In this document: positions 40,301 to 47,646 of the stretch, in pieces
How positions within the stretch are numbered: position 1 is the first letter of the stretch
How the letters are laid out: the number at the start of each line of letters is the position of its first letter
Assembly: GCA_018433775.1 (NCBI GenBank)
Contig: JAHDQN010000080.1
Location: 1-64,000 of the forward strand
DNA from: Deltaproteobacteria bacterium
GTDB lineage: Bacteria; Desulfobacterota; Desulfomonilia; UBA1062
DNA length: 64,000 nucleotides
Direction: 5' to 3'
Translations under genes and position numbers: made by a program
The notes under the pieces: generated by a model
Told to the model about the DNA's origin: nothing
The model's database searches: none
What the model saw: only the letters and a program-made list of their open reading frames with translations

Positions 40301-42793
40301 GACAAGCTGGTCGTTTATGTAGAAGTCGACCTGACTGATCCCCAGATCATCGACGGCATTCGCCCGCAGTTCCAGGGGCAGACCGGACACGACATGCTGG
40401 CCCTCGACGGGATGGCTGACGGCCACGGTCGGTTCCTGATCGCCCTTGACCGATACGCGCACGGGTTCCGACACGACCACCTTGCCATGATAATCCACCA
40501 CCCGGGCGCTCAGCTCCAGCACCCTGCCCAGGGCCTCGGCATCCACCTGGTGCGTGAATGATTCTCTGGCGACCTCCACCTCGTAATCACCAGTGAATAC
40601 GCCCTCTTCATCCTTTTTATAGGTGCGCCCCGCGACCCGAGCATCGTCGGCCAGAAGCTCTATGAGGGTCCCCTTTGACAGGGTGTCATCGGAGACCTGG
40701 ACCTCGACGGCAAACGGACTGCCCGCAGTCACGATACCGTCTGCCATCGGCCTGACGATACAGACGGCCGGCGGGAGATTCTCGATGACCTTCACGAGCT
40801 TTGCAGGCGCATCCGAGACACCGCCGTTTCCGCTGTATACCCGGGCCGTCACTGCCAGGCTCGTCTGATCGGTCGATATGACAGGGGCGGCCGCTTCGAG
40901 CTTCCAGACTTCATACAGGTATTCCTTGCCGTCCTGATTCGGGACCGGCCGCTTTTCATACACCGGGAACCGGGCGGTTCCGATCTTCTGGCCATCGGCA
41001 AAAAATTCGGCGTATGATATACCGCTTGCATAGCTGTTATCAGGCATTATGCCGAGATTCGACACGATGCTCAGAACATAGGGGCTACCCTCGACGACCC
41101 TGAGGTTGTTGATCGGCTGTTCGAACTCGTAGGCCGGGACCTGCGGGACCTCTTTGGCAACGATGGTCACCGCCCGTACCGGGGTTTCCCTGATCTGGCC
41201 GGCACTGTCCACGGCTACTGCCTGGACCTCGATCACGCGGCCTTCCAGCATCTCGCCGGCCGGCATGGTCAGCTCGTAGGGCGCTGCCTGCCTGCGGCCC
41301 ACCACCGCCCCGTCCATACGGAATTCCACCCGCTGTACGGCGACATCGTCAGAGGCATCCGCCGCCAGCAGAACCGTGTCTCCCACTTCGACTCTGTCAG
41401 GCACATCCAGGGAGATCTCCGGAAGGGCATCCCTGGCGGCAACCGGGACGTCGAGGCTGATGGCCGGGTTCTGCACGAGTGTAAAATGCACTGTCATCGG
41501 ACTATCTTCGGAGATGCTCATGGTGGAGAGAATCCCCTTGCCGCTGTCCACGATCATGATCTCTTCGCCGCCCGCAGGCACCTGCGCCTGCACGCGGTAG
41601 AAATCGGTCAGCGGGGCCTCGGTGCCATCGCTGAAAACCCCGAGCACCGTGGGCAGGGGATAGAAACGGTTGAGGCTTTCCAGGACAACGGTCTGGCCCG
41701 GGGCATAACCGTTGAGCCGCAGGCCTGTCAGCTCCTTGGTGAAAGAGACCTCCACTGGAACCTGCATGGATTCGAGCCCGGAGACGGAAACGGTGACGAG
41801 AACGGGGCTTGCACCCGTCTCTGCCAGCGGATATACCCGGCCGTCACTCGATACATGCACGAGAGACGGATCGGACGAGGAGAATTCGATACCGTGCCCT
41901 GCCCCCGGCAACGGCACCCATCCCCGGAATTGAAACTCGATGCTCGGAATGATTTGCACTACCTCCATGGCATTGGTGAATATGATCTTGGAAGGCGATA
42001 CTTCCATACCGAAGATCTGCTCCTCGGTGTCCTCTCCGACGATCACGATTTCGGAGAACGAGCTCTGGTTGCCCGAGGCATCAACCACATGGCCTTCCAC
42101 GAGAACCAGGGCATTGTGGTGCATCTCCTCGGCCGACAGCGGCGAGTCGAGCTTCAGACTATACTCAAATATATCCTGGTCATCGCTATCCGGATAGATC
42201 CTGATGCTGCCCGAGGTATCTGCAAATGCCTGCCGCCTCGCCCTGGAGATGACGCCCCCGGCGGCACGCAGTTCTGAGATGCGAAGACCTACGGCCTGGA
42301 GGCCGAGGTACGAAATATCGATGTCATCAGACGCCTGGATCGACAGGTTCAGCCGCTGGTCCTGGCCGTCGGCATCGAAGGACACGGATTGAAATCTCAG
42401 CGAGGGGTTGTTCGCCTCGGTGACGAATGCCTCGCTATAGGCCTGCACCTCGCCATTAAAAAAGGTCAGCTCTACGTGGGGATGAAACCGGTCGGGACTC
42501 TGCAGTGAGAATTCCAGCTCACCGGCATCCGGGTCGCCGGGTAGGCGCCGTATGTCGGCAGGCGAATACGGTGTTGGGGCAGAGGCCTGACCGGCCTTGA
42601 TCTCCACCACCCCGCTGCAGTCGGATATCCTCAGCACATATGCGGATTCCTGGCCGGATGCGTTCAAGGGCTCTGCTGCCCGAATATCCAGCCCGACCGC
42701 GGCCTGTGCCGTGCCCATTGTTGTGATGACAAATAAAAGAACAGAAAGAAAAAATCGTACAACCGTGGTACCGACATTTCTCCCCATATCCAT
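1322..42793 (-). CDS. Giant secreted multidomain (Ig / LVIVD propeller / TIG / TSP3 / FnIII) protein
   Basis: One uninterrupted frame of 13,823 codons (roughly 1.4-1.5 MDa). The start is the ATG at 42793, preceded by GGAGG with 10 bases spacing. The product begins with a Sec signal peptide ([20 protein letters not shown], then a further hydrophobic run ending in AQA-A near residue 30). Layout by approximate residue: 30-450 N-terminal beta-rich region; 455-3060 about 21 Ig-like domains; 3250-7890 seven modules of propeller, Big_5-like and IPT/TIG domains; 7890-10,700 mixed Ig-like, invasin-like and two propeller-like blocks; 10,715-13,400 thrombospondin-3 clusters, Ig-like and CarboxypepD_reg-like domains and a four-copy unnamed domain; 13,500-13,820 three FnIII domains. 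There is no LPXTG, PEP-CTERM, autotransporter barrel or type IX signal at the C-terminus. The long 5' region holds an imperfect palindrome, and two PPIase-type lipoprotein genes follow. A cell-surface or extracellular adhesive or structural role is inferred; no catalytic site was recognised. Confidence 0.95.
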   Translation of the reverse strand: MDMGRNVGTTVVRFFLSVLLFVITTMGTAQAAVGLDIRAAEPLNASGQESAYVLRISDCSGVVEIKAGQASAPTPYSPADIRRLPGDPDAGELEFSLQSPDRFHPHVELTFFNGEVQAYSEAFVTEANNPSLRFQSVSFDADGQDQRLNLSIQASDDIDISYLGLQAVGLRISELRAAGGVISRARRQAFADTSGSIRIYPDSDDQDIFEYSLKLDSPLSAEEMHHNALVLVEGHVVDASGNQSSFSEIVIVGEDTEEQIFGMEVSPSKIIFTNAMEVVQIIPSIEFQFRGWVPLPGAGHGIEFSSSDPSLVHVSSDGRVYPLAETGASPVLVTVSVSGLESMQVPVEVSFTKELTGLRLNGYAPGQTVVLESLNRFYPLPTVLGVFSDGTEAPLTDFYRVQAQVPAGGEEIMIVDSGKGILSTMSISEDSPMTVHFTLVQNPAISLDVPVAARDALPEISLDVPDRVEVGDTVLLAADASDDVAVQRVEFRMDGAVVGRRQAAPYELTMPAGEMLEGRVIEVQAVAVDSAGQIRETPVRAVTIVAKEVPQVPAYEFEQPINNLRVVEGSPYVLSIVSNLGIMPDNSYASGISYAEFFADGQKIGTARFPVYEKRPVPNQDGKEYLYEVWKLEAAAPVISTDQTSLAVTARVYSGNGGVSDAPAKLVKVIENLPPAVCIVRPMADGIVTAGSPFAVEVQVSDDTLSKGTLIELLADDARVAGRTYKKDEEGVFTGDYEVEVARESFTHQVDAEALGRVLELSARVVDYHGKVVVSEPVRVSVKGDQEPTVAVSHPVEGQHVVSGLPLELRANAVDDLGISQVDFYINDQLVGSDYRIPFAIIYQTPSSIETEQPLSVCAVATDTGGHVVRSETVTATLGRDEESPVINLTSPPINATDSGDDIASIVEETEAVVKLAGYDNVGVVEVRLSGIRRVEGQGYLLTGDSADSVGEEEGLRVQQLPGALNAYTAFVLVRMPAFKNLDGVPFDRYPIKAVARDRTGNTSEVSAVIGVFKDQPPEIRALTSDRTRYFVDDMVNLEVVARDDRAVTGLTVGLFVDGSTEPVRTITHGQSGGFVPMEVVSDRFTFSLAELGLSNDGHELVFEARALDAMGHESEACLLHASVVMDSVGPQVSIVEPPVSDPLYAGQSPAFAWRAVDDSLVSSVRISALGSVVFERQYTGSESADAVQGSVAVAVPADVAEMVVTISATDIYGNEGSQDVCYRVETDRAPEVSIRTPSAGSRFAEGESCTVNAVLTDDRQVESAEVMILSGSDVLVHRPFDSKDIRQAEGQGGYVSMVLTVPTKPQGTSEPVRLVVRAFDSAGQQAEQAIGIEILDDGEPPVISLIAPQQAVEIFPGESIDIQASAYDETLVDTGSIGVFLMDTDGRLQAVEWEYLALTEKREEIRVPNPGTLGSIVAAYRHRVDVKGRIRIPRSFIEHAGETFELFLRASDKGVNTAETSRVPLTILADTTAPEIRLLEPVSPLYEQTAAHLRLSVTDNIAVAGYTVSFKTGDDQAFSVLVEKSGLEQDQVSFPGAGDSPIALPHPQPSGDAKALFTITVEAVDTAGNRSVETRLFEVLPDKAPAVGLFGKSPSGDFLLAEPVSHVVEISDDMIVNNQYFPVLTSLDNIQADRGPAGITAQDAGPAVTMAYPEANGYAGAVSINGNPYVSFENGVMTVYPLVPATRNHFEIDPGILSADVLYSLTIYSEDPCGAQIITEQAAGGLLHLDDYIDENTTLIVINPDFSAVSGAPQFLRQIRVDLNRDEGIGRFTFDGRSYSDDGLVPRVELLIDESREGALKPAFIESRPVRSQKGARVYAGVVLPTPVEQSIGGYSLLVHATDRLSPQRGPVALDVISNGSVMLDTEAPTAAIVEPRQGTVLVPCQNIDLSLRVSDNSRTLRTIRILENQTRLIREIGGACDRKDYTIPYEVPREYSGGELEISVVALDESGYSTQSSVLCLLDRNEAPLLKPLAFSSYPVENVYRKRITDPVSLSAGEFWVRSGESCKVECELSDDAGLKEFSVYRLSAGQRAETLFTRTYPYSCPDKPVVRRSESVEIVFDQIEPTEYELAVVDTYGNTSSRVFLIHPLMNVVPEIRITGPADGAEIVAGTLSLKVGIVAADDRVITQDSVRVFANGMPLSSVSVGGDISGGQSAVHEAFLSIYDSLESRYGKNIADEYGVQSGVNTLMRNYLLTMPSGLYQPGEDLTITAYVYDSDGAAGMDEHILAVRADDVMPEVIVSPSQSSYGPIENTDFTLSVQGRDNVKVNRIEIYRAYGVLTTQSTVVRTPYELVRTIDTIPARDYEPIDPDWIDTPVYDQLMHVSRMSEILSHFEGLSAADIARYDLWVRVVVRDSSLSRESEHSYIIRIDERPVIDIIRPAQDSYVVESTDLTVRVDAFDDVGIAYVMLRADYPGGSPSYELKLLNAPYHFSVPVPAYDPDNPGNNRVDLTVEAIDTYGVQFNDPDGHAVSKNVSVLVMQDDPPTIEIAQPKDNHTLTEGSYLLVQTVALDDVGVDRVVLNISGLTQGDRSMVDLEYPYEFIFEVPYGQAGKNLTLTASVTEKRRGGIPRTVETPVPVHVHVQQDTQAPDINVVQPASSGATVVEKRPLQYHLIVQDNVRVSSVRVMLYADRNLDGQFSEDERVEEALLLGTPYSGTLPVKTLDAYRAAASSDDRLALLFKAVAVDGIGNESVATRPVTLVRNTPPEVTGIRVLDNRGFSLGQITEITQGRPIVLNVLASDAEAGVDSAELLYAIGTVPEQEDFTLLGQDSAAPFNFHFQVPAGPVGEQVFFKACARDIDGYESSLSNVLLALTITADKPPTARIVDPDSSQAVVIEGESIGITVEVHDDLGPEGIDRVVFYVDSQPVISVYQNMAATDGGFGQAHLYRADINAPEGVDGFIVQAVAYDILGQAGESQMVLIGKIKDTVVPKVKILSPVDNEILTTAEPIRAIVGVEDVGEIDRVVMTFYRQHQVGGEWVTLDEYALNLFRDDVRPEGDTTPVSDPDHFSYIYWADFSGGDILRRGGHMRERVLAVAEVQTPNHTVNAQAVYEVGWALSERRFLSPAEGRFDLADEVYYTAVDQYLGKGRSGPMVVAWASADPMRIEQGLGNETIEELGGGALQYTGIALFDATDNEQGNGLGDYFVYSPLLSGSAEMFAGTIGEIFCDAHAVFAGKSGVIGRQLQPNSDNQSNTGTDRFLLAMKSEIQKDWLDGVKGSGNLYLDNTDAELLIFTPMSGEYQLGLPYLLTGRVDLPYPDVYGLDLKDDLVFVANGHGGVQVIDISSFEAPYHVSFIKPNGFARDVKVQGNFAFIAASHEGVVVADIRDPLMPIVGGVDTMGVANRIHLAGNRLFVSDMAGDGGVSQINIIDISDPYHPEVVRTIELKPARADLVPDGVYDVTIQGNLVYVTVHYSDQEDRPAQSLVEIIDLEKELDPAWDPTIPVMTHRFASKDNFAARGVTLARGGMQVAAGKSGIGRIEFTELTILSHSPVYGEHNVPTNLDKITIELSGVLGPDVVLEDFVEVIQDDVLIGEHITSRFQLAYELREGEPNRRIIELVRSDQFELAPNTRYFVRLKQGLRAISGYALARDYVFGFWTSAAGSASAPDIVSICPLGADGDHACIAAGGTEGGTELVIRGLNFGTDPQLFIGGQPIVVDEVEPAGTVDEFDRIYAMTIPNYAGPAAVTVINDHGLEDTVYGGFTYVDQLKISFINPSVVRTSQTGANDVVEITGYGFHNGITLKATISGDPDSAVTYRVDNDHLSLYSAERMQWVVPDFRNPDGKGYRGFVDVEITDELGRRFVLMNALFYGRLEVNHVLETENPYSASEIKAELEALSRGEPTRYIPDTQKLPAGTIVGLAADTRLNLAYVLGRGVLGSGVKGPEHVYDPEYVRHYYAPGWIGLVRYHPERIPDAAPVHGFYSILPQDLMANGMALGPEYVYVIARGYPFPHIETDHDGRSWLLVYERETEPLPDNPQPKDKSALYEVPLPIDTAPEKIVTAGRLAFVSAGESGVVVVSLADPLHPTVITRIRQAMINGVTYPLVPTDIEVIGDMLHVDTRCGNSSWRVLFDITRPSLPQAGTYAPTYAQSAGFVQQSLYGTGNALDVVDASRPEHLRRVGQYYGFGFTVPGDTQDLAAQASTVLNISQRRIDGSPQCFNTYLALYDACRLENIMLLDAMKIEQGCIQEGVRMVYTDDGVAMFAVDTGGHSTLSFVDTLTLDLAGSTPVHNERAVSLDIVPELRFTIPLTMRETELAAYIDLIREDGTAGGVPLAYSLSIDSEDPRIVRLDPDMNLEAGTPHRIVLKGVPSSRRTVGLFDHVIPFTTGTSTGPAMAIIDIDPWMIDVSGGQIFVTLRNASGSPYFAISGQDAPVIGTRVVEGGVEYQISAPDNMAGPGTLTVQDSSGRVVSLIGAVQYVEPLIIRGLSPDAGPLTGGTTVEITGQGMQSCSSGIEVFFGDYPVAADKIKVIDSETIEVITPGGRIGPVDVRVCRLGFQCDILEDAFRYTQPVQSNILDEGRIYDAQLDPSQNFLIAAAGSRGIVIYDLSASNLTTGSDPLNPDALLSLIDGNNDEIDDRVLAQVSLPGGYWALSLSGYFERGQDRIFVTAARYNGTYFTDARLFVVSFDQLDISRSMIISSLDLQCAVARGIDVTQNKAVIALGNQGLGIVDAYLHTKLYMSGRFALPGSRTALDVEQLPAQAGEPELYIVVGGDFDFRENRLLESEYVGSGGFYIIENDTASGFRLLSTLDVPASRVVVQGRYAFLAAGQGGLVIVDISDPAVPRIVSRVNDAGFVYDVDVQGGVAYLALGKAGILTVDVTDPAHPVRTAGMDSYRGNFLDVVAAGSYMAAGCGVPGSAGSIGYNGVVEVIPDVTLKIHLVEPENRIIDTVIDAAADIRIHFNKAIDLYPANVEGFAVYRGNGSPLDAAVSITGNEALIRFDKQGLRVGEQLDVVVKAGIASVKPAQSGYIVLYELDKDRRFAFTYRGAQVGDLAVDSVMPRHIQAGVPGVIKVGIYGAPLDPDRIRIYVGDVAATVEGVVSSDTEERVGIATASVPPIHSGGQYDLVIEVEKAGLWQTITLKGGIVVDEPIRFDSVTPQWGPITGGTILTIKGAGFEPGNTVMDSLKITIGSTPVSRVEVISHELIRVVTPRGVSGRQPVQGEDRYGNTTRLEGDKGFGYGLKLCSNIRPDLVYPSDVWIDPATGVAVTNGGYLYQGYDTQNILGIDFPDTMRAASFDIQDPYAPLLVGGESALPSDGKGRAAIMHKATAMILGAIKEEGGTLTDEEEHLLKQASTLKQSYGIDSIRIFPIVEHEDGVERKRLYVASGLGGIARLNLDELNGLQFINEALAGPALVTDVFKSGYALYAVRTSPHSDASLPSTGCFDVSGYGTPQDVQVLNYNDPFDPVGMGSLAGMQGGTALHYADGWLMSGGNHSARVWGPECPPTWPGYSGAEPVDEGDGMVTALSLLDPYLQTFIPFEGNVLDILTHGDYLIAALGGRGVEIVHRDRPEDRMLLKLDGTLQHDPGRAVQLKLYGTTLFVAAEKGIVVFDLSDIRNPKVVSAGNTETVMGLDVYLDRIVAGRGSEGLGIFQLPGAFVMASSVPEGGTLPLAEDEPLSITFNELVTVESLQAENAMELVRFDPETLHEQEIAFTLTPQFESGQGEAARRFVVDFAKEPLSTLVLRVNDARNTRGQTLWAPYRLQFTMSAQAVMRPVITSVEGGVFHRGDQPAITIRGRGFDASIEASIDQYPVAVVFIDAETLEIPAGATDLLPLAPGQHHLRLVQSSMDAFWHGAFVIGDSIADGEGLFTIDPNSSPAEGGIGVAIKASDPVILPGTKVVLRAAGSDTEIYTGANDFDISEGQEAVDLYDDVRTLDSFSFILPAVAYPDLYRVYLRMPYGNRAKEIYAGGFSYTVSSGLGIDLPNYPPMEIGASLVDGDIFYVGVKAGQKPTAANRYLMVSGLEVYDISIWERPIRLSQLPTDDPVTGLAGAGNLLFMACGASGMCVADISDPSRPLILAAIGTPGHRAMDVAVNETERVVALAAANDLGTGYIRFFALDGESFGPALGYQTISFDQDPAVPDALFGMPVDIQWFQNRLYVLYLKKIGSAYSLNLAVFESFGDQPAYTTGQVNVPASDSLADYSLMVSQGQIGISTPENYSIVEPGAQGDYDIVYWQAQGRGTELSVFGGSLLIADADGLHVNPGTRLVVSGCSPGPGSRLSRQDRIRVRLNNLINTSPEHVASAVSLSTQDGSPVSQDNYRIEAVNSIHGGTIEISFTEQFVYQGRLTFALSTSLTDIHGHALHAPLDVEYTYASAERPHIDAVKKLSGSDVLDVHCFHADGTEQVLVEGSGFGNNLDSISIRIGHTQVMTSAVSHLEDTRLIFTLPNLHAGGATLTLPVEVIHNETSLGDILYGALLIVPRIEIDDIQPATGPPQGGNYVDIYGRGFGHSNIVRFGAARAGDLRVFSSNHIRVRVPAGSFGPASVSIESTLFPNELNLSPVDYFYSGKETGSVDLAIDNPAPVSAVAVRDQLLYTVTGGHFDVVDEQGRVTKRLASNTARLVLSDVSDPVHPVILEKEFLGGLKPYHFEVGSGLSPDGFVALAHEGNNLFLAGGRKVYHFDITMPADPWLVNSLTLNGNLSDIVLKGDLLYAAGAAGIDIYRVTPDQRLTHLHQMSTASIGGTPGRITVEGRSLWAVVPAESLVIEIDLMEGDYRVLRSFPAIDTAAAPFTPEDIIVYTGLVLVSSGERGTVQLFTLDSDTGATPAADLKLAYLIKSGTVFAGQMELIGQTLYIAAGQGDVQVFDLSAWLNGDYLGETPLVDYFAVTGDVKTITFSPDAIYAGTAFAYVAGEPRENPIASTETANTIGGGLNTILNDKLLITGQKPLAGGVLPAGDHIEIQFNRILDHAQIADSGSLVEVTIDGAPVAGFVSQRVNNDGSCLMFRPLNPLEANKRYRLVLSPEIRDIHGNTLAGRYSFFFVAAGGVQPQIDSVEPPYGTWRGGDAVVIRGSGFDENTQIQVGSTVVGASDIISVRDDEIVFRLPALTGAPGTNRPVGISVSNGALSDVRAGAFTYITDATISSIGAYSRETGLFNPAVKTFFYNAGEHIGIRGQGIGPMTRVWINGIEAGDVRIEGSDLISLQVPDNTIDTLTVEVGNGDYSDNTAVYSGLRVVFESMKRLSGVSCIQRHGDLLLTAGGCEARLYSLRDGSVPVLLAKMAVSGNILETALTGAHVAVLHGTQKDIDVFDITNIYDPQLINRFKNVNSERSFTDIRLFDSHLYALAGRTLYYGNVRSSDLSALELRQTEDLVDFNVWQGGLYLLYADQIELRNPYRPEVLLNTYTHLMLDPEGIDLIETGAIVTGGMDYWLVDTTALENFHPNRLIGHRFTGACDRVAQNGEIAVIAGNGRIRLYDTGIASEGELSHRELAEVYNPRQNQKVQWLHFSGDLLEWVSGGEYYNARIPIPNVWKIEPSRITNPDETVRVSVTGDSAAWRDVSCEVFSFYDQAGSVSGSTILEGKRLNFLPSAGLFQVNDLYDVVLLHQPRETVKGAAVQVDLPWRIGSAAAFGLLPIELGHITPASVIEGVYNSYTVTGANLGQASEVRLGDLILYPGDFTVNESGTELTFAGTLQESGLYSLSVMQEGQSDVLAAAVLAIDALAIHSVSSDHPQSPAVVSEQGGDVVTVLGEGMTPDTSVHWYPSGQGMQPSKTNSVPFSLISGGLTFTTSEMTKGFDYQVVIVKNSTGERADTGEGRLLTVIDDRAPTIRVAQPLSRIQPLILEADEPIRAGSDRSFTVIKQSRDYSDAPDQDISGRFDALLSTGNRLVLRLAPGQALEPNAVYTVTISGLQDLAGNTANSINGIQAGTMTHVLRAEDLLAPRQDSIRLVIAATGEPVHDVTVLKRGRSYTFAVSAIDNYVDDDKLAYSYRYSLDDGVTYVTNWISPKNTGGRAVFSIDITDAFQRLGVMVRASDGRNASDRCFEATVTDPQIVLSTDPPGFVTTPDQVEELDDLTLTFNLTGDIDVIDSARIRVFEGGQWRQISPVSVVRTTGIATMSMELGYLCDVPGYNGESSLEIPVVLSVGYDAVVDFARFERQFTLYKDFTPPDLRIVSPKDGDYVPRGRQVEMILQSFDRYGIDRVEVCLDSSTAGIFDDLLACSVLADPTVYRFTVPEDAEEPITLAARVWDLNGLVSEPCTITVQPFAPGDALPKVAILSPANGASFHAGEEVGFRLLMEDVSESRLYFDIGGIQDDPGNPPPRTITRSKDEPAVFTLNSVIPVVSEDCVVVVRLEAVSGTNELVSQCYLNVFADEGIDETPVIDISPASHALAGTELWINAVKPEGMDDYDAGSYLHIEEIGIPGTTVDYPMDSGLHRYPLSTATSAVAIDAFLYDRSGHVKHEARQVSRYPYFSGDWTVCHQIGDSARRIGSVAVVPGYIGGAVWSENDIVGGYRIRSLSGTIHESTTGRVESVFFSGTGLVAQVEDSGQSHVLFLQLEQGMFGTPLTGRLSGEVVGAHGSVVFVRNGDLISGLSATVDGFVPITGYTVDEPILSLSQSDRCIFVLTSSGLQALEMTESQTMPMIVQRSTYEVSGYEGVSVSGGHLLLWRAGEVDRYVLASDGSIGEPDRNMQAGGTVEHVLEDGELLWIYILDEQVGDHWQAWLDGEHVANLSGTGERIALTAGRMYRVMESPAGDSIQYRDISVTDQSQPLNLAAYPLPTGVLISGPSDDPSMGLEQVYFTGEDGALLPAVYLWYTGQYDGVSGEQVPHGRAWFIRHAHTGARVTAHAISHSGTSREQVIDTPLTPQTGTIGLTPADGSWIAAGAHIPLAAEMDQTTLTADCLFSAGSDAAGTIAGTSHLYRWLTVPDSGSVEVLCSINAAPAATAVISAIDNDPTLAAVTIGSVANNQCFPEGEVISATYRVLAQEGAPDLNYVEITLIDYNGNEKARLHTGQPEGAFALRLPDVQAQEPCELKVRAYFGPQYHYSENVCNIRVTPRVSMPVPVIDGLPGSVYPQTRLRLELMQQLPGGQVKALGTEYSASLRVFRDDETIPVASSDRAVLNMDVPADTAVLTIVGQIYDASGNSRETRQRILVIDHLRCVPAAQTLVYDAFLPTVGGYWYANGHDLSNHSGFNHAFEAPVTALAHLSSNLLVALEGTGLVIVDLEQGFRMLGNRSLSARIEHLAANEQHIAAATRNSLLLYRVSGNDMEHFRTLAMHGEILDVRPYGDAFVVLTYHELRMIDAKGNTLYTAQGSEFRAMAVHDREFYVLDAYGGLTKYDSDLTPLASLSRAGGERMVALHGYLVLMDSVSGIIRIVDVGSRSRMELVASWPVDFAPFVADAAVSSGMIFSGDARGTIIEVAYPESGFEVLFDAETAGKPTPGYVLDLALCDGIIVSAADNYGALVYRPDNRGAYSQQSYPAAGFAEAAGRAACDKQRCYVLQPRENRVRFFDPATLEGGDLFAGRALVDLALTSSHIVVAEGGSLYRASRSDLSEQPAIEVAGSENIVRIAAGGHRVAAVTDANRIYLADMQTADVRAVVEGEAQPIGLIALTNDYLFYSLGTGIRQVRIHDCAVVDGGLQGARYIAALEYAQGLLWCAFEHDGGYSVAALDPMSLSIVEGSIIDPGTEVTALVVENDRLAVGLGGQGIRVYLIPQRLMRVQASPDTPLAGVTFQCADLIRVQMPQSTGVAAVQYLINGETVATCNHAPFAVTIPLPANLPNGQPFVLDTRLECVSGAVLNAEQRPLFLHSKGLAANDLRVEVQVSEHSWGPAPLEIRAGIIHTDHPISRVEYYLSQSPMGPYQFIGEHFGPEFVIFRYYDDSYSGYYVKVRAIDVFGNAVDSLPKRFYRHQDNANPTARFAVTGLAVKDGGSRVVVDTGYRVAVTVGDAESGVRQAFLKSRGRIVKAIFGQGTITLDDIAGSLGTLVYEVEVTDNAGNNCTASHIIEVVSDSSPDLQIDNSPAAIRERTSFAVKFTARDDVSLAFAEISWNGFTTRVDLDSASETRTVQIADTRSERVETSLEGQLSVRVVDSIGQEAVRSRSITVNRDQSPDLSLLGVTHPSQAFFGREARIFLENVNRLDDSGRYKLQIINTSSGSPVVVYDSALQSWGNSFTRNLAMPAAHTGLTQYRFVVAAVDELGQRAESAEYAIDLRQAPNLIRFRAASEQQNRTMVRVGEQPQYRVEVLDASGHPVEGVDVRWQLVPLSGQASTMGTSATDSLGFAFLTLNTSRTAQSYILQASLVLMPEVGSARLPVTIMPGETRRLAFDYPPQVAAGGTFTLAVQAFDSCNNEVHEDHTTTFTLTMPDDGFHFIPDAGVQISQIFINSMMVERAVCTLSSGKADIAIVAGTSAGTRQIGVGAGGGITVPSALPVTIVAGVPQSLVFLDENLQAQPAGSVAHCGTKQAARVHLALFDQYGNRVTSAGAGCPVSVSSTGSARIDGRESPAEVVLVQGIAEFLVQDDTVETVTLSIHSVGQPLAGIDTSSVFRLAFDQSPPQIVQAVGESGVNSEVLYAKFVYDEPVEANTQGPLVELLRDGVVMDASDAIGEDSQTIILEPAVAMQLGTVYHYSTENSVLVAAASGEGVMPQSGVLEMPDCLIKVPPVLAVLEGQSLKVVFTLAPGVSYSDITSGRYCISTGSEGDDICGGFNWAYNRTVPIPAFSQYGQPHVQDGDTIMLEFGGHMGGRELRVGNSLALQVFIEGLDFDGDGLNNELEIELGLNPALADSDGDGIEDGLDDLDGDGLNNLAEAAAGTDLLVFDTDNDGLGDGAEVLTHGSDPLNRDTDGDGLSDGDEVSSIPYSSPLKTDTDDDGIPDSVERQYGLNPSNPADAAADLDSDGLSNREELQLGTAIDLADTDGDGLSDGQEVNGTTPTDPLKQDTDSDGLPDSEDYEPGTADGVPPLVILVEPEVQSTFIKGQTIRLRASVEDQGRIEYVRLKVDGVQVRETSPEGSVQQYEFEYTITLPADAEQTIIEVLAQDTNENIGTTGEHVFTLIDDPMTAVMGVVADADGIGVGGATVSAHGFEALTQSNGVFVIMNVPVLLGDVQVTARVTRDGIDYVARSGLYPPIWGGTTDVGTLTLHRDKSKVGYYHATYDRGQDYQRLIIERSGMKPVLVQALATFDLSEIDMLMVDTNHAQGSNYYYSNLQKVFDFVAEGGVLIVHETDACGIAYTAEDDIPGAPGLLVDSTINGRACPWYRFNAIGDGPAGQFDQTPHTSGLATGFFDRASLGMDVTPWVYANDPTDEQVLAISYPWGQGLVYVSTVRIEVLIQEVFHTIYAPNALNAMHRLMQPDTDFDGLDDFTEFDQGTSSTNQDTDGDGLSDRFEVRYGFDPLLACGEAELDSDGDGLTNVQEQAAGTHPHREDSDGDGLSDLLEIEFTSDPLFIDTDFDGLVDSREYGYYADPHVADTDGDGLSDYDEVMVYYSHPGSLDGDRDGMSDAFEVEQGMQPGLGFDAYWDDDNDGISNREELLVHGTDYQEPDSDFDGLDDAQELALGYDPNNPDCDDDGLPDGYDYEPMVADLTAPVVTLLTPEPDSELVRGGRVRLSVEIVEQGLIDEVVFTVNGIETRLTQAPYSIIAQVPADGADTLSIEVSATDYNGNTGSTGAMMFSVIDDTLMTVTGRVVNEFGNGVAGATVTTAGVAAQSDQSGYFVLDQVPTTEAELQVSALALFGAEEVSGVSETFVPRHGEMIDVNEIRITCPVYETYKSLITEADLKYDGSTEINYIYYLYDGSGHIWDIYCWYGYIEDGSNDAFDGAYHLYVNGALYQANYSSIVKTRLGGRELTFMPQVFGDLSVHRKIFVPENKQYARFLEIIGNPTDTDLMVTILLSTNLGSDNGTTIISTSSGDTVFNAQDGYIVTDDSYNGYGDPAVVHVFRGLEQSGDNQYAVSINRDSISVRYSIPVPAHERVVIMHFSVQEYIRSKAVDLAQSIYGLEHEELFVGLTREEFMDVVNFSFLKDSDGDGLVDYHEVLQGLDPDSIDTDGDGLTDGFEQRYGLDAIGTDESALDPDTDGLTNLEEQAAGTNPFLADTDGDSLSDYDEVMTHGSNPLLVDTDCDGLLDDQEITTGTDVVNEDSDCDGLSDGDEVNIYGTDPLLVDSDNNGMDDLFEVEYDLLNADPDGDQDADGLTNLQEMNIGTDPRDPDTDDDYLKDGWEVNRYQTDPFERDSDGSGRWDIDELFMDDTDPNLPEDDLADSSNSLRLVDEDGRSWYFNYEHLYYAYSGSYTTFEDSLKLIVNGQEYSTEYWHYSYYSRQDGRELVFDTRTLGNVAVGRRVFVPAAGGAFVRCLDIITNPTGGPQEVSIHLKSSIGEYDEAVEPNVLTSSGGNSYSPGDLYAVFQDPVNLNRPIGAHLFAGPNAKVQPDASTKIVSGEKDWNVRYTFTIPPGEQRMLVYFLSQEGSVSNAVDTMEWLLNMPEIALQGLTEEEKASVVNMFLYPDSDRDGMSDEDELIYGCDPDNPDSDGDGLLDGHDYDPTVPDQDIPTVTLKSPATGEPLFRGETILIHAHPEDPGQISTVDVWVNGELFTSLSYPNYWVEYVVGDTLDVLQIEAIATDSGGNSGTTGIFTFDVVDAPEMAVSGRIVDELGNGVEGADITIGSLAAQSGEDGYFAFMDVSRIDGKIQVHAGTYFGAQYITGTSSTFDPPRSGDLNVGTIKLDTIIKGMISESELVYEGYASGDTLYDSQDYPWRFGRGGSVQWVEYDDFYYGYALLVDHTPYGIHNMVPLTGMNGRELIYPEEMFGDIKVRRKIYVPEDQQFARFMEIIENTSSVAQSVVITLESFLASQHYTEVISSSCDGYLSCDEAGYIVTVDVHDEDMPAVAHVFMGPGENRVHKYTLYIEDYIEGRGFIENTYHLLIPAGERFIITHYSVQENDPGTAIALAQELYAFNQERFLEGITREEFRDIVNFTFSLPDSDSDGLADADEVPLGLDPFTTDTDGDGLSDGFEVRYGFDPFTAGEEGLDNDSDGLTNLYEYLHNTDPHRHDTDSDGMSDYEEIYIHDSDPLDPDTDHDGLPDSFEQRYDLDPGSAGQDPDEDGLTNLEEYRHGTNPWNPDTDEDFLLDGWEIRHCSTDPLQWDSDHDGVADIHELFAFDTDPMDSASCPESMSPSDLTIKEEGAYLIPWYSLYIMNDSISLAPMIDEEYLMHDGKRLAGIPQLSVDSETAYSPLMNGPWFVYGICDYFYPWELANTGLEKYVPMTAYLQATNDLRLGVMDSDSVMYREISVLTSRRIIMPHAGDDYTRILEVFDNPTQEDITITVDVTTEYQTVGYNTGMITSSGDGILGKDDAYAIAYNYEENSGYLVHVFAGGLADPVPGAGPLGSDGTNIWDLSHELTVPAGSRRIILHVLATADNLETAQNKAESLVSGMDDLRYGLSARDVESIVNFSFDTGPAVRLVDLDTIESVYEGQEIQVVVEAACADSVTLYINDEAYDTKASGPYLFTLIVPEGESLIIEAVAEGAGDTIATTGQYMIPVLFSDDTAPVYPPRLLSAVRMSDTHAELRWIDFNENEQEMIIERSATGSDEFSEITRVPVGTLSFVDSGLMESEDYSYRIRAANQGGYSEYSESIDALEYLPGTPMNLQVGAVSAGHVDLFWTDTCDIEDGFAIEASIDGMHFVRIFENPAAEGSGQRVHLSGHLDLDENTAYDFRVCAVGAGGRASAYSNVVSAATKLQATTVPDAPSNLSVQVDFEFDYYYDYYWLNDLMLTWQDNSDNEEIFVIEMSLDGDQYIKLYEAPADSESIEDAFGYDEEFLIIYLEILVNGMYFDARPSFRVRAVNSAGSSEYSNEAMALMRTPLIPS
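1350..2285 (-). other. Three C-terminal fibronectin type III domains of the giant protein
   Basis: Three FnIII units occupy about 2.28-2.00, 1.99-1.71 and 1.69-1.35 kb. They carry the expected pattern ([88 protein letters not shown]). The W-x-DNSDNE signature recurs in the separate lipoprotein at 51.3-53.2 kb. Confidence 0.85.
2555..3410 (-). repeat. Unnamed ~240-residue repeat domain, copy 4 of 4 (most diverged)
   Basis: The start is degenerate, but the core is kept: [56 protein letters not shown], and the closing [15 protein letters not shown]. An Ig-like domain and three FnIII domains (about 2.28-1.35 kb) end the protein. Confidence 0.7.
3432..3992 (-). repeat. Thrombospondin type 3 cluster E (8 repeats)
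   Basis: Eight repeats ([45 protein letters not shown] and others), ending with the same [12 protein letters not shown] and [12 protein letters not shown] pattern that closes cluster C. Confidence 0.9.
3995..4760 (-). repeat. Unnamed ~240-residue repeat domain, copy 3 of 4
   Basis: Elements: [75 protein letters not shown], and the closing [15 protein letters not shown]. It is most similar to copy 1. Confidence 0.75.
5298..5423 (-). repeat. Short thrombospondin type 3 cluster D (2 repeats)
   Basis: Two repeats only ([12 protein letters not shown] and [12 protein letters not shown]), then DYDPTVPDQ, followed by an Ig-like domain and a CarboxypepD_reg-like domain ([20 protein letters not shown]). 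Confidence 0.85.
5415..6150 (-). repeat. Unnamed ~240-residue repeat domain, copy 2 of 4
   Basis: Same element order as copy 1: [63 protein letters not shown], and the closing [15 protein letters not shown]. It follows TSP3 cluster C directly, without the Ig-like and CarboxypepD_reg-like pair. Confidence 0.75.
6165..6858 (-). repeat. Thrombospondin type 3 cluster C (10 repeats)
   Basis: Ten repeats, several degenerate ([36 protein letters not shown]), between copies 1 and 2 of the unnamed domain. It contains the same [10 protein letters not shown] and [15 protein letters not shown] subtypes as clusters B and E. Confidence 0.9.
6858..7625 (-). repeat. Unnamed ~240-residue repeat domain, copy 1 of 4
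   Basis: Conserved elements are [46 protein letters not shown], a [18 protein letters not shown] element, the [16 protein letters not shown] strand, and the closing [15 protein letters not shown], which is followed at once by the next TSP3 cluster. I recall broadly similar segments in large exoproteins of other bacteria but cannot name a family. Confidence 0.75.
8175..8866 (-). repeat. Thrombospondin type 3 cluster B (10 repeats)
   Basis: Ten DxDxDGLxD-type repeats ([51 protein letters not shown] and others) ending in [11 protein letters not shown]. The order of repeat subtypes matches clusters C and E. Confidence 0.9.
8868..9490 (-). other. Glutamine-amidotransferase-like/ThuA-like domain in the giant protein
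   Basis: After the CarboxypepD_reg-like segment, residues about 11,100-11,310 change character: [15 protein letters not shown], then [16 protein letters not shown], then [17 protein letters not shown] and, near the end, [22 protein letters not shown]. The order of an early beta strand, a 'decision' strand with Asp, a GG-V-LIV strand and a late GQGxVYVS strand resembles the class I amidotransferase-like or ThuA-like fold found in surface-protein and glycan-associated proteins. No catalytic Cys-His-Glu triad was identified, so it may be a non-catalytic binding domain. Confidence 0.5.
10050..10645 (-). repeat. Thrombospondin type 3 cluster A (9 calcium-type repeats)
   Basis: Nine Asp-rich repeats of the DxDxDGLxDxxE type ([36 protein letters not shown] and others), ending in [11 protein letters not shown]. 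In eukaryotic and bacterial homologues this pattern binds calcium. An Ig-like and a CarboxypepD_reg-like domain follow. Confidence 0.9.
13780..17530 (-). other. Two propeller-like blocks separated by Ig-like domains in the giant protein
   Basis: Between about 17.53-16.80 kb and about 15.40-13.78 kb the protein shows serial short beta motifs of the form ([60 protein letters not shown]) that resemble propeller blades without the strict LVIVD consensus. Ig-like segments lie between the two. Downstream, at about 12.3-11.2 kb, come Big_1/invasin-like segments ([44 protein letters not shown]). Confidence 0.6.
19130..33050 (-). repeat. Seven super-modules: LVIVD-type beta-propeller, Big_5-like domain, IPT/TIG domains
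   Basis: Residues about 3250-7890 hold seven blocks of about 1.7-2.3 kb each, bounded near 33.05, 31.33, 29.26, 27.19, 24.90, 23.24, 21.24 and 19.13 kb. Each has propeller blades with the LVIVD signature ([40 protein letters not shown], xYVAxG), then usually a Big_5/SbsA-like domain (PxxGxxxxPxxxxIxIxFN ... [19 protein letters not shown]), then one to three IPT/TIG domains ([48 protein letters not shown]). Module 2 has a weaker Big_5 part. The repeating order implies block duplication of a whole domain set. Confidence 0.85.
33610..41435 (-). repeat. Array of about 21 tandem Ig-like domains inside the giant protein
   Basis: Residues about 455-3060 repeat a bacterial Ig-like pattern every 95-150 residues. 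Each unit opens with a Pro-Pro or Ala-Pro element followed by I/V-x-I/V and a Pro (for example [32 protein letters not shown]), then a Gly-rich turn, a DDxxV element and an xVEFxxDG-like strand. I counted 21 such openings by eye. The units are well diverged, so this is an old array rather than a recent DNA-level repeat. Such arrays usually act as rigid spacers or adhesive stalks. Confidence 0.85.
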
Positions 42794-43522
42794 CAGCTGA
42801 GATCCTCCAAAGAACTGTGCAAAATACACTGCTTACACGAAAGGTGCATTACGCTCGAACAGCTCTCAAAATTGATGACTGTCCTGAAGGTACGAAGACC
42901 GCACAGGACAAAAACATCAGCCTTCCACATCGCGTTTCCTTTTATCAAGGAAACGGCATGGAGGCAGAAGGAAGGGATCCCTGGCTGGCGCTATATCATG
43001 GATGAACTCTTTCGAGGCATGCTTATAGAGCGATATGGAGATAACGGTAAATCGATCTGGCCATGTACACCACTCACAACAATCATACCATCGAACAACA
43101 GTGTCCTCACGGATCCTTGCCCCTCACTCCCGAAACAGATAAAACACTACACGTATTCATTCGAATACTATACTGAGTTCACCACGTATGCAATTTTCTT
43201 ACCAATCATTGATATCTTATAAGTGATCAATATATTGCATCTTATCATTTTAATATTATATCGTACAGGGAAGACAATCATTCCTCAGGGAAATTTTTTT
43301 CTTACAAACGGGGCAGTTCTTTTCCCTGACACTCTGAACCATCTTTCCTTTCCCGCAGATATGGATTACATTGATTCAGGTTCATGATCATTTCTTGCCT
43401 TACCCTGTTCATAACCAGGTACAGGATCACCCACGAGCTGTCCCCGGTACCCAATATCCGTCCCATTGTCGTATCAGGGAAACCAGGGGAAAGGCAAAAT
43501 GTGAACCCGTCCCCGAAATCTC
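42794..43522. other. Long non-coding stretch upstream of the giant gene
   Basis: This stretch of 729 bp lies between the giant gene start and the 3' end of the amidohydrolase gene, both on the minus strand. It contains an AT-rich patch at about 43,160-43,265 with an imperfect 24-bp palindrome (43,208-43,231). It also contains a tiny Cys-rich open frame (43,342-43,256, minus, 28 codons, CPVC and CLPC). No convincing sigma-70 promoter was found close to the giant gene, so a long 5' leader is possible. Confidence 0.6.
43208..43231. promoter_or_regulatory. Imperfect 24-bp palindrome, candidate operator
   Basis: The outer arms are ATTGAT and ATCAAT and the centre is CTTATAAG; 20 of 24 positions are symmetric. 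It sits in the AT-rich patch 415 bp upstream of the giant gene start, the only strong dyad I found in that region. The function and the regulator are unknown. Confidence 0.35.
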
Positions 43523-44755
43523 TTACCCGAACAGGAAGCTCTGCGGGTTCAGCGAGCACAATTGGTGTGAGTCCAGGCTCCTGAAATATCTCTGGCGCGA
43601 GAAGACGTCGATGTAGCTCCGGTACGAGTCGGTCCAGAGCAGGTTGATCATGAAATCCGTGCCGAAGAGAATCCGCTGCCTCAGCCTGTCACGAGTTTCG
43701 GCCGGCTGGTCGTGCAGCGTGTCGCTGAGCCGGGCATAGAAATCCTGGTCGAAGCCGCAGCACGAGAAGTCGGTGTAAACGTGGTCATACTCTGTCATCA
43801 GGCCGATGACGGACTGCTGCCATGCCTTTTTCGGGAAAATACCCCATGTTCTGTCCTGTTTGCCGAAGTGGGCCAGATTCAGCTTCAGTGCGGGATGGTG
43901 CAAGAGCACCCGTGCCCATTTGGCGGGATCGGTAAAGGCCTTTGCATGTTCGTGCGTGTGGTATCCGCCGTCGCTGCAGTGGGCCGTGATCGGGATGCTT
44001 CTCGCGGCGCAGAACTCGTAGAGGTACTCCACCTTGGCCAGCTCCTCCGGTTCGTCCGCCGGCCAGGGGTCGAAGCCCAGGGGAGGATATACCTTGATCC
44101 CGGCAAAGGCATAGAGCCCAAGCTGTTCGATGTCGCCGGAGAACCCGCCCATTGCTTTGCGCAGGCAGTCGCGGCGCTCGGACAGTGTGTCGGACAGGAA
44201 GGAACCGAAATACTTCTCCAGGAGATCGGGCAGACTTGTGCTACCGGACTTCCCCTCCATGTCGTAGTTCCGGGTGTTGATCCCCAGGAAGGGGTAGATT
44301 TCGAACAGATGCATCCCGCTTGTCCGGACATACCTGCGTATGCCGTTGAAGAGGTCGATGACCTGCTCCACGATAGGCTTCTTTGGCAGATCGCGGTAGT
44401 GGATGCCGGGGTAGCTGTCCATGCCCTTGTATCCGAAGTCCATCATCAAAGGCGTGAGCACCACCCGGTCATAGAAGCTGCCGCAGATCTCGATCCTGCC
44501 GTCGTGCAGAAAGGGCTCCATGTCCTTTTCCATGAGCAGGAAAAAGTTCCCCAGATCGCGCTCCATGACCGAGAGCAGGTTCATCACCCGGTTGAGCCTT
44601 GTGTCGATGAACTTCGACAGTACGGTGCTGACAATGGGGACCGAGTTCAGGAACAGCAGGGTGTCGATGTTCATCTTCTTCACAAAGCCGAGCAGGCTCG
44701 GATGGCTCAGGTTCATGGCGTGACAGTGAATGTCGTAGAATGTATTCTCCTTCAT
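43523..44755 (-). CDS. Amidohydrolase-family (Amidohydro_2-like) metal-dependent hydrolase
   Basis: A 410-residue protein with the family's N-terminal H-x-H metal motif (YDIHCHAM, His10 and His12), a middle metal-ligand-like His (ITAHCSDGGYHTHEHA), a further His strand (LKLNLAHFG), and the late FGTDF motif with the catalytic-type Asp (RILFGTDFMINLL). It ends in NPQSFLFG, like the NPxxLF terminus of Amidohydro_2 proteins. It is probably cytoplasmic; no signal peptide is seen. The ATG at 44755 is preceded by AGGGGA at suitable spacing. The substrate cannot be told: the family includes decarboxylases and hydrolases of aromatic or cyclic compounds. It is transcribed away from the binding-protein gene at 45,004. 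Part of its sequence (44,341-44,486) is copied at 46,115-46,260. Confidence 0.8.
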   Translation of the reverse strand: MKENTFYDIHCHAMNLSHPSLLGFVKKMNIDTLLFLNSVPIVSTVLSKFIDTRLNRVMNLLSVMERDLGNFFLLMEKDMEPFLHDGRIEICGSFYDRVVLTPLMMDFGYKGMDSYPGIHYRDLPKKPIVEQVIDLFNGIRRYVRTSGMHLFEIYPFLGINTRNYDMEGKSGSTSLPDLLEKYFGSFLSDTLSERRDCLRKAMGGFSGDIEQLGLYAFAGIKVYPPLGFDPWPADEPEELAKVEYLYEFCAARSIPITAHCSDGGYHTHEHAKAFTDPAKWARVLLHHPALKLNLAHFGKQDRTWGIFPKKAWQQSVIGLMTEYDHVYTDFSCCGFDQDFYARLSDTLHDQPAETRDRLRQRILFGTDFMINLLWTDSYRSYIDVFSRQRYFRSLDSHQLCSLNPQSFLFG

Positions 44756-45003
44756 TGCATAGTCCCCTTATACAGAGAAAACGGAACAGCCATCTCAAGA
44801 TGTGGCTTGACCGGCTCATGATACCGGTATTGTCTGCTGCCGTAAAGAGATATCGCTGCCCGGGAAAATAAGCTCTTTTTTTAAGAGAATGATTTTGTGT
44901 CTACAGTACGTCGACATCTTCCATGCATTCAAGGGCAATTATAAAACTTCCGATTAGAGCTTCAGCCGCATAAATTTCTGCTGCAATTATTAAGGAGGTA
45001 CTT

Positions 45004-46032
45004 ATGAGAGTGGATCTGAAGCGAACATTGACGGCTTTAGCTGTTTTAATGATGTTTCTGTGGATCGCCGAACCTCTGGGTGCACAGGAGAAAACGTATC
45101 GGATAGAGGTCATGCAAGTCGTTGCAATGGCGCCTTTCCAGAACGCGTACGATGGTTTCGTCCAGGAGCTGAAAAAAAACGGTCTGGTGCAAGGCAAGAA
45201 TCTCACCATCAACCGCACGGTCATTGATTTCGATGTAGAAAAGGCCGGCCTGTGGAAGAAGGTGGGCCTGCTCATGCGCATCAGAAGCGAGTCTTCACGA
45301 ATAGCAGACACAAAACCAGACCTCGTACTCACCATTGGAACCCCGGCAACCAAGTACGCGAAAGATAAGATCATCTCGGCAGGCATACCCGTGGTGTTCA
45401 CCGGTGTGGCCTTCCCGGAGACAGCCGGCTGCAAATCACTCACTGAGGCCGGTCCCGGCTTTACCGGTTCCACCGTCTACATGAATGTAAAAGATGCCCT
45501 CAGCATCGTCAAGTATGCCTTCCCTTCCGTAAAGACCGTGGGAATCGTGCATTCGGATGAAGAAACCGCAATGCAGCACGTGAACGAGATCAGAACAGAA
45601 TCAGCAGGAGCGGGGCTCCAGGCTCTCACCAGACAGGTGGACAAGAACGATCACCTCAAACCAGCGGCTGAAGAACTGATCGCACAAGGCGCAGAGGTTT
45701 TCATCGTGCCTCTGGACGCTTATTACGGGTTAAGGAACTACGAGGCATGGAATGAACTCGATGAGCTCATCGAGACACAGAAGATCCCGGCTTTAAGCTT
45801 TGTTTACGACAGAACACCGGGAGCCGTTTTATACCTGGGATCTGATTACGGGTACGTGGGCACCCTTTCCGGTCAGCAGGCGGTTAAGATTCTCAAAGAC
45901 GGAGCAGCGCCCGAAAGTCTCCCCATCATGAGACAGCAGGATCTCCATATAATGGTGGATGTGAAGCGGATGCAAGCCCTGAACATCCAGATCCCCATTC
46001 AGGTCCTCCAGATCGCAAAACCTGTCCAGTAA
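45004..46032 (+). CDS. ABC-transporter substrate-binding protein, ABC_sub_bind family
   Basis: A 342-residue exported protein. A Sec signal peptide (MRVDLKRTLTALAVLMMFLW, cleavage probably after LGA) precedes a periplasmic-binding fold of the ABC_sub_bind type: FQNAYDGFVQEL near the N-terminus, KPDLVLTIGTPATKYAK, IPVVFTGVAFPE, FPSVKTVGIVHSDEE and GAEVFIVPLDAYY. Family members bind small ligands for an ABC importer, but the ligand is rarely known. AAGGAGG lies 5 bases before the ATG. No permease or ATPase gene is adjacent, so it is an orphan here; it may pair with a transporter elsewhere or act as a sensor. A strong terminator follows, so the gene is probably monocistronic. Confidence 0.85.
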   Translation: MRVDLKRTLTALAVLMMFLWIAEPLGAQEKTYRIEVMQVVAMAPFQNAYDGFVQELKKNGLVQGKNLTINRTVIDFDVEKAGLWKKVGLLMRIRSESSRIADTKPDLVLTIGTPATKYAKDKIISAGIPVVFTGVAFPETAGCKSLTEAGPGFTGSTVYMNVKDALSIVKYAFPSVKTVGIVHSDEETAMQHVNEIRTESAGAGLQALTRQVDKNDHLKPAAEELIAQGAEVFIVPLDAYYGLRNYEAWNELDELIETQKIPALSFVYDRTPGAVLYLGSDYGYVGTLSGQQAVKILKDGAAPESLPIMRQQDLHIMVDVKRMQALNIQIPIQVLQIAKPVQ

Positions 46033-46039
46033 AGCTCGA

Positions 46040-46076
46040 CCGAGCCGGGGCATCCATTGCCCCGGCTCGGTTTTTT
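46040..46076 (+). terminator. Rho-independent terminator after the binding-protein gene
   Basis: A perfect 12-bp GC-rich stem (CCGAGCCGGGGC paired with GCCCCGGCTCGG) with a 7-base loop is followed by six T residues, starting 8 bp after the stop codon. Confidence 0.95.
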
Positions 46077-46114
46077 CTGCATTTCTGCCACTGTGGTCAT
46101 CGTCGTCATCGAAA

Positions 46115-46260
46115 TGTCGTTGAAGAGGTCGATGACCTGATCCACGATAGGCTTCTTTGGCAGATCGCGGTAGTGGATGCCGGGGTAGCTGTCCATGCCC
46201 TTGTATCCGAAGTCCATCATCAGCGGCGTGAGCACCGCCCGGTCATAGAAACTGCCGCAG
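46115..46260 (-). pseudogene. Amidohydrolase gene fragment (duplicate of 44,341-44,486)
   Basis: These 146 bases align without gaps to the amidohydrolase gene with 6 mismatches (96% identity). The fragment stays open in the parental frame (LTPLMMDFGYKGMDSYPGIH). It encodes only about 48 of 410 residues and has no start region or downstream catalytic motifs, so it cannot make an enzyme. Three of the six changes are silent (two of them in one Pro-Leu pair) and three change a residue (V to A, E to D, G to D). It lies between the terminator and the methyltransferase gene. Confidence 0.9.
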
Positions 46261-46310
46261 CCGAAACCGCCAGGCCCCTTGAGAAGCGCGCCTGCCTCTC
46301 CGCAGAAGGA

Positions 46311-46916
46311 TCAGCCTGAATGACTCTCCTCGAGGTCCAGAAGAAATTTCTTCCTCCACAGGCCTCCTCCGTAGCCCGTGAGGGTGCCGTTGCTGCCGAT
46401 CACGCGGTGGCAGGGCACGATGATGGACACCGGGTTTGCGCCGTTGGCGTTCGCCACGGCCCTGACCGCAGAGGGCCTCCCCATGGACCGGGCCTGCTCC
46501 CGATAGGAACGGGTGCAGCCATAGGGGATGGCGAGCAGGACCTGCCAGGCATCCTGCTGAAACGGCGTGCCGCGCATGTCGAGGCCGAGGTCGAAGACCT
46601 TTCTCCTGCCCGAGAAGTACTCTTCGAGCTGCTTCAAGGCTGCTTCGAGATGGGGGCCGTTGCCCTGCGCGATCCGCGCGCGAAAGGTCTTCTCGATTGC
46701 TGCGAGCTGATTCTCGGGCGATTCGCTGTCCAAAAACTCCAGCAGGCAGAGTCCCGTGTCCGTGGCGCCCGCGAGCATGGGTCCGATCGGGGTCGGTATT
46801 TCCATGACCGTGATCCGGGCCGGTGTAGCCGGGTTCCGGGCCGGCCCGGCCTTTTTTGCCCGGGATCCGAGATTTTTGTCAGCTGTGATGTCCTGAAGGG
46901 GTGCCTGTGTTCTCAT
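46311..46916 (-). CDS. ogt: Methylated-DNA--[protein]-cysteine S-methyltransferase
   Basis: A 201-residue suicide repair protein that removes O6-alkyl groups from guanine. The active-site PCHRV motif is present with the acceptor Cys at residue 169, preceded by the helix-turn-helix and asparagine-hinge region (RPSAVRAVANANGANP) and by FQQDAWQVLLAIPYG. The GYGGGLWRKKFLLDLE terminus is typical. An N-terminal extension of about 30 residues, rich in Ala, Lys and Pro, precedes the usual start of homology. The ATG at 46,916 was chosen because GGAG lies 9 bases upstream; an in-frame start further upstream has no such site. It appears monocistronic. The call is secure; the choice of ogt over ada-type naming rests on the absence of an Ada N-domain. 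Confidence 0.93.
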   Translation of the reverse strand: MRTQAPLQDITADKNLGSRAKKAGPARNPATPARITVMEIPTPIGPMLAGATDTGLCLLEFLDSESPENQLAAIEKTFRARIAQGNGPHLEAALKQLEEYFSGRRKVFDLGLDMRGTPFQQDAWQVLLAIPYGCTRSYREQARSMGRPSAVRAVANANGANPVSIIVPCHRVIGSNGTLTGYGGGLWRKKFLLDLEESHSG

Positions 46917-47646
46917 GTCTTTTCTCTCCTTTTCCCGGCGCTGCGGCATCACGGGACGTCCCACGATGCTGCATGGATCTCTTTTCGTGAACGCCGGACG
47001 AGGCTGTTTCCCATGTGCGGAAAATCATTTCCGCCCGGATACCACCAGCCCGGCACCGGCCTTTCATCCCTGGTCCGTTATCCCTGGTCCCTTGCTCGCG
47101 GCCCGTCATCCTGCAGCACGTTGCCCTCCGACCGGTGATCTTCCGGCTCGCTTGAAGCCTCTGAAGTTTGATACCATCATCCGATATCACCGGCCGGCTT
47201 GTCAATGACCGGACCATGGTTCGCGATATGACCGCGGAGAGGCTCGCCCGGGACGTCGCCTCTGCCGTGTCCGCCCTTTGATCTAGTCGAGCAGGCGCCT
47301 CCCAAATAAGGGGAAAACAGGGAATATGACCCGGACTGCGTCCAATCGTTCCCGGGCACCTTCCGGGCGAAGGGAAAACAGAGAAGCTGTTCTCTTCATA
47401 CCCTTTAAGAGCCGTCATCTTCAATGAACTCCCCCTTGAGCGAGTTATGGGACTTGCAGGTCAATACGGGATGTGAATGGGCCAAACGGAAGACCCCATG
47501 TCCAAGCTGGAGGGGTTTCACGGCATCATATGCGGGATAAGACCGTTCACGGCAAGCAGAAAAGGGCATCGAGCCCTGAGGGGGAATGAACCTCCCATTG
47601 ACAAAAAGTCCTGCTTCGAATAGGACACCACAACGAGGAACGTTCT
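46917..47646. other. Intergenic region between the methyltransferase gene and lepA
   Basis: No reading frame with coding character or recognisable family was found in these 730 bp. Two short related pieces (AAGGGGAAAACAGGG near 47,308 and AAGGGAAAACAGAG near 47,370) are present. I found no terminator or convincing promoter by eye. Confidence 0.5.

Noticed and set aside
43302..43559. An 85-codon minus-strand frame overlapping the end of the amidohydrolase gene
   Set aside because: It overlaps the secure amidohydrolase 3' end in another frame, lacks a ribosome site and has no recognisable family.
46879..47424. A 181-codon minus-strand frame upstream of the methyltransferase gene
   Set aside because: No motif, low-complexity composition and no ribosome site; it overlaps the methyltransferase start region in another frame.
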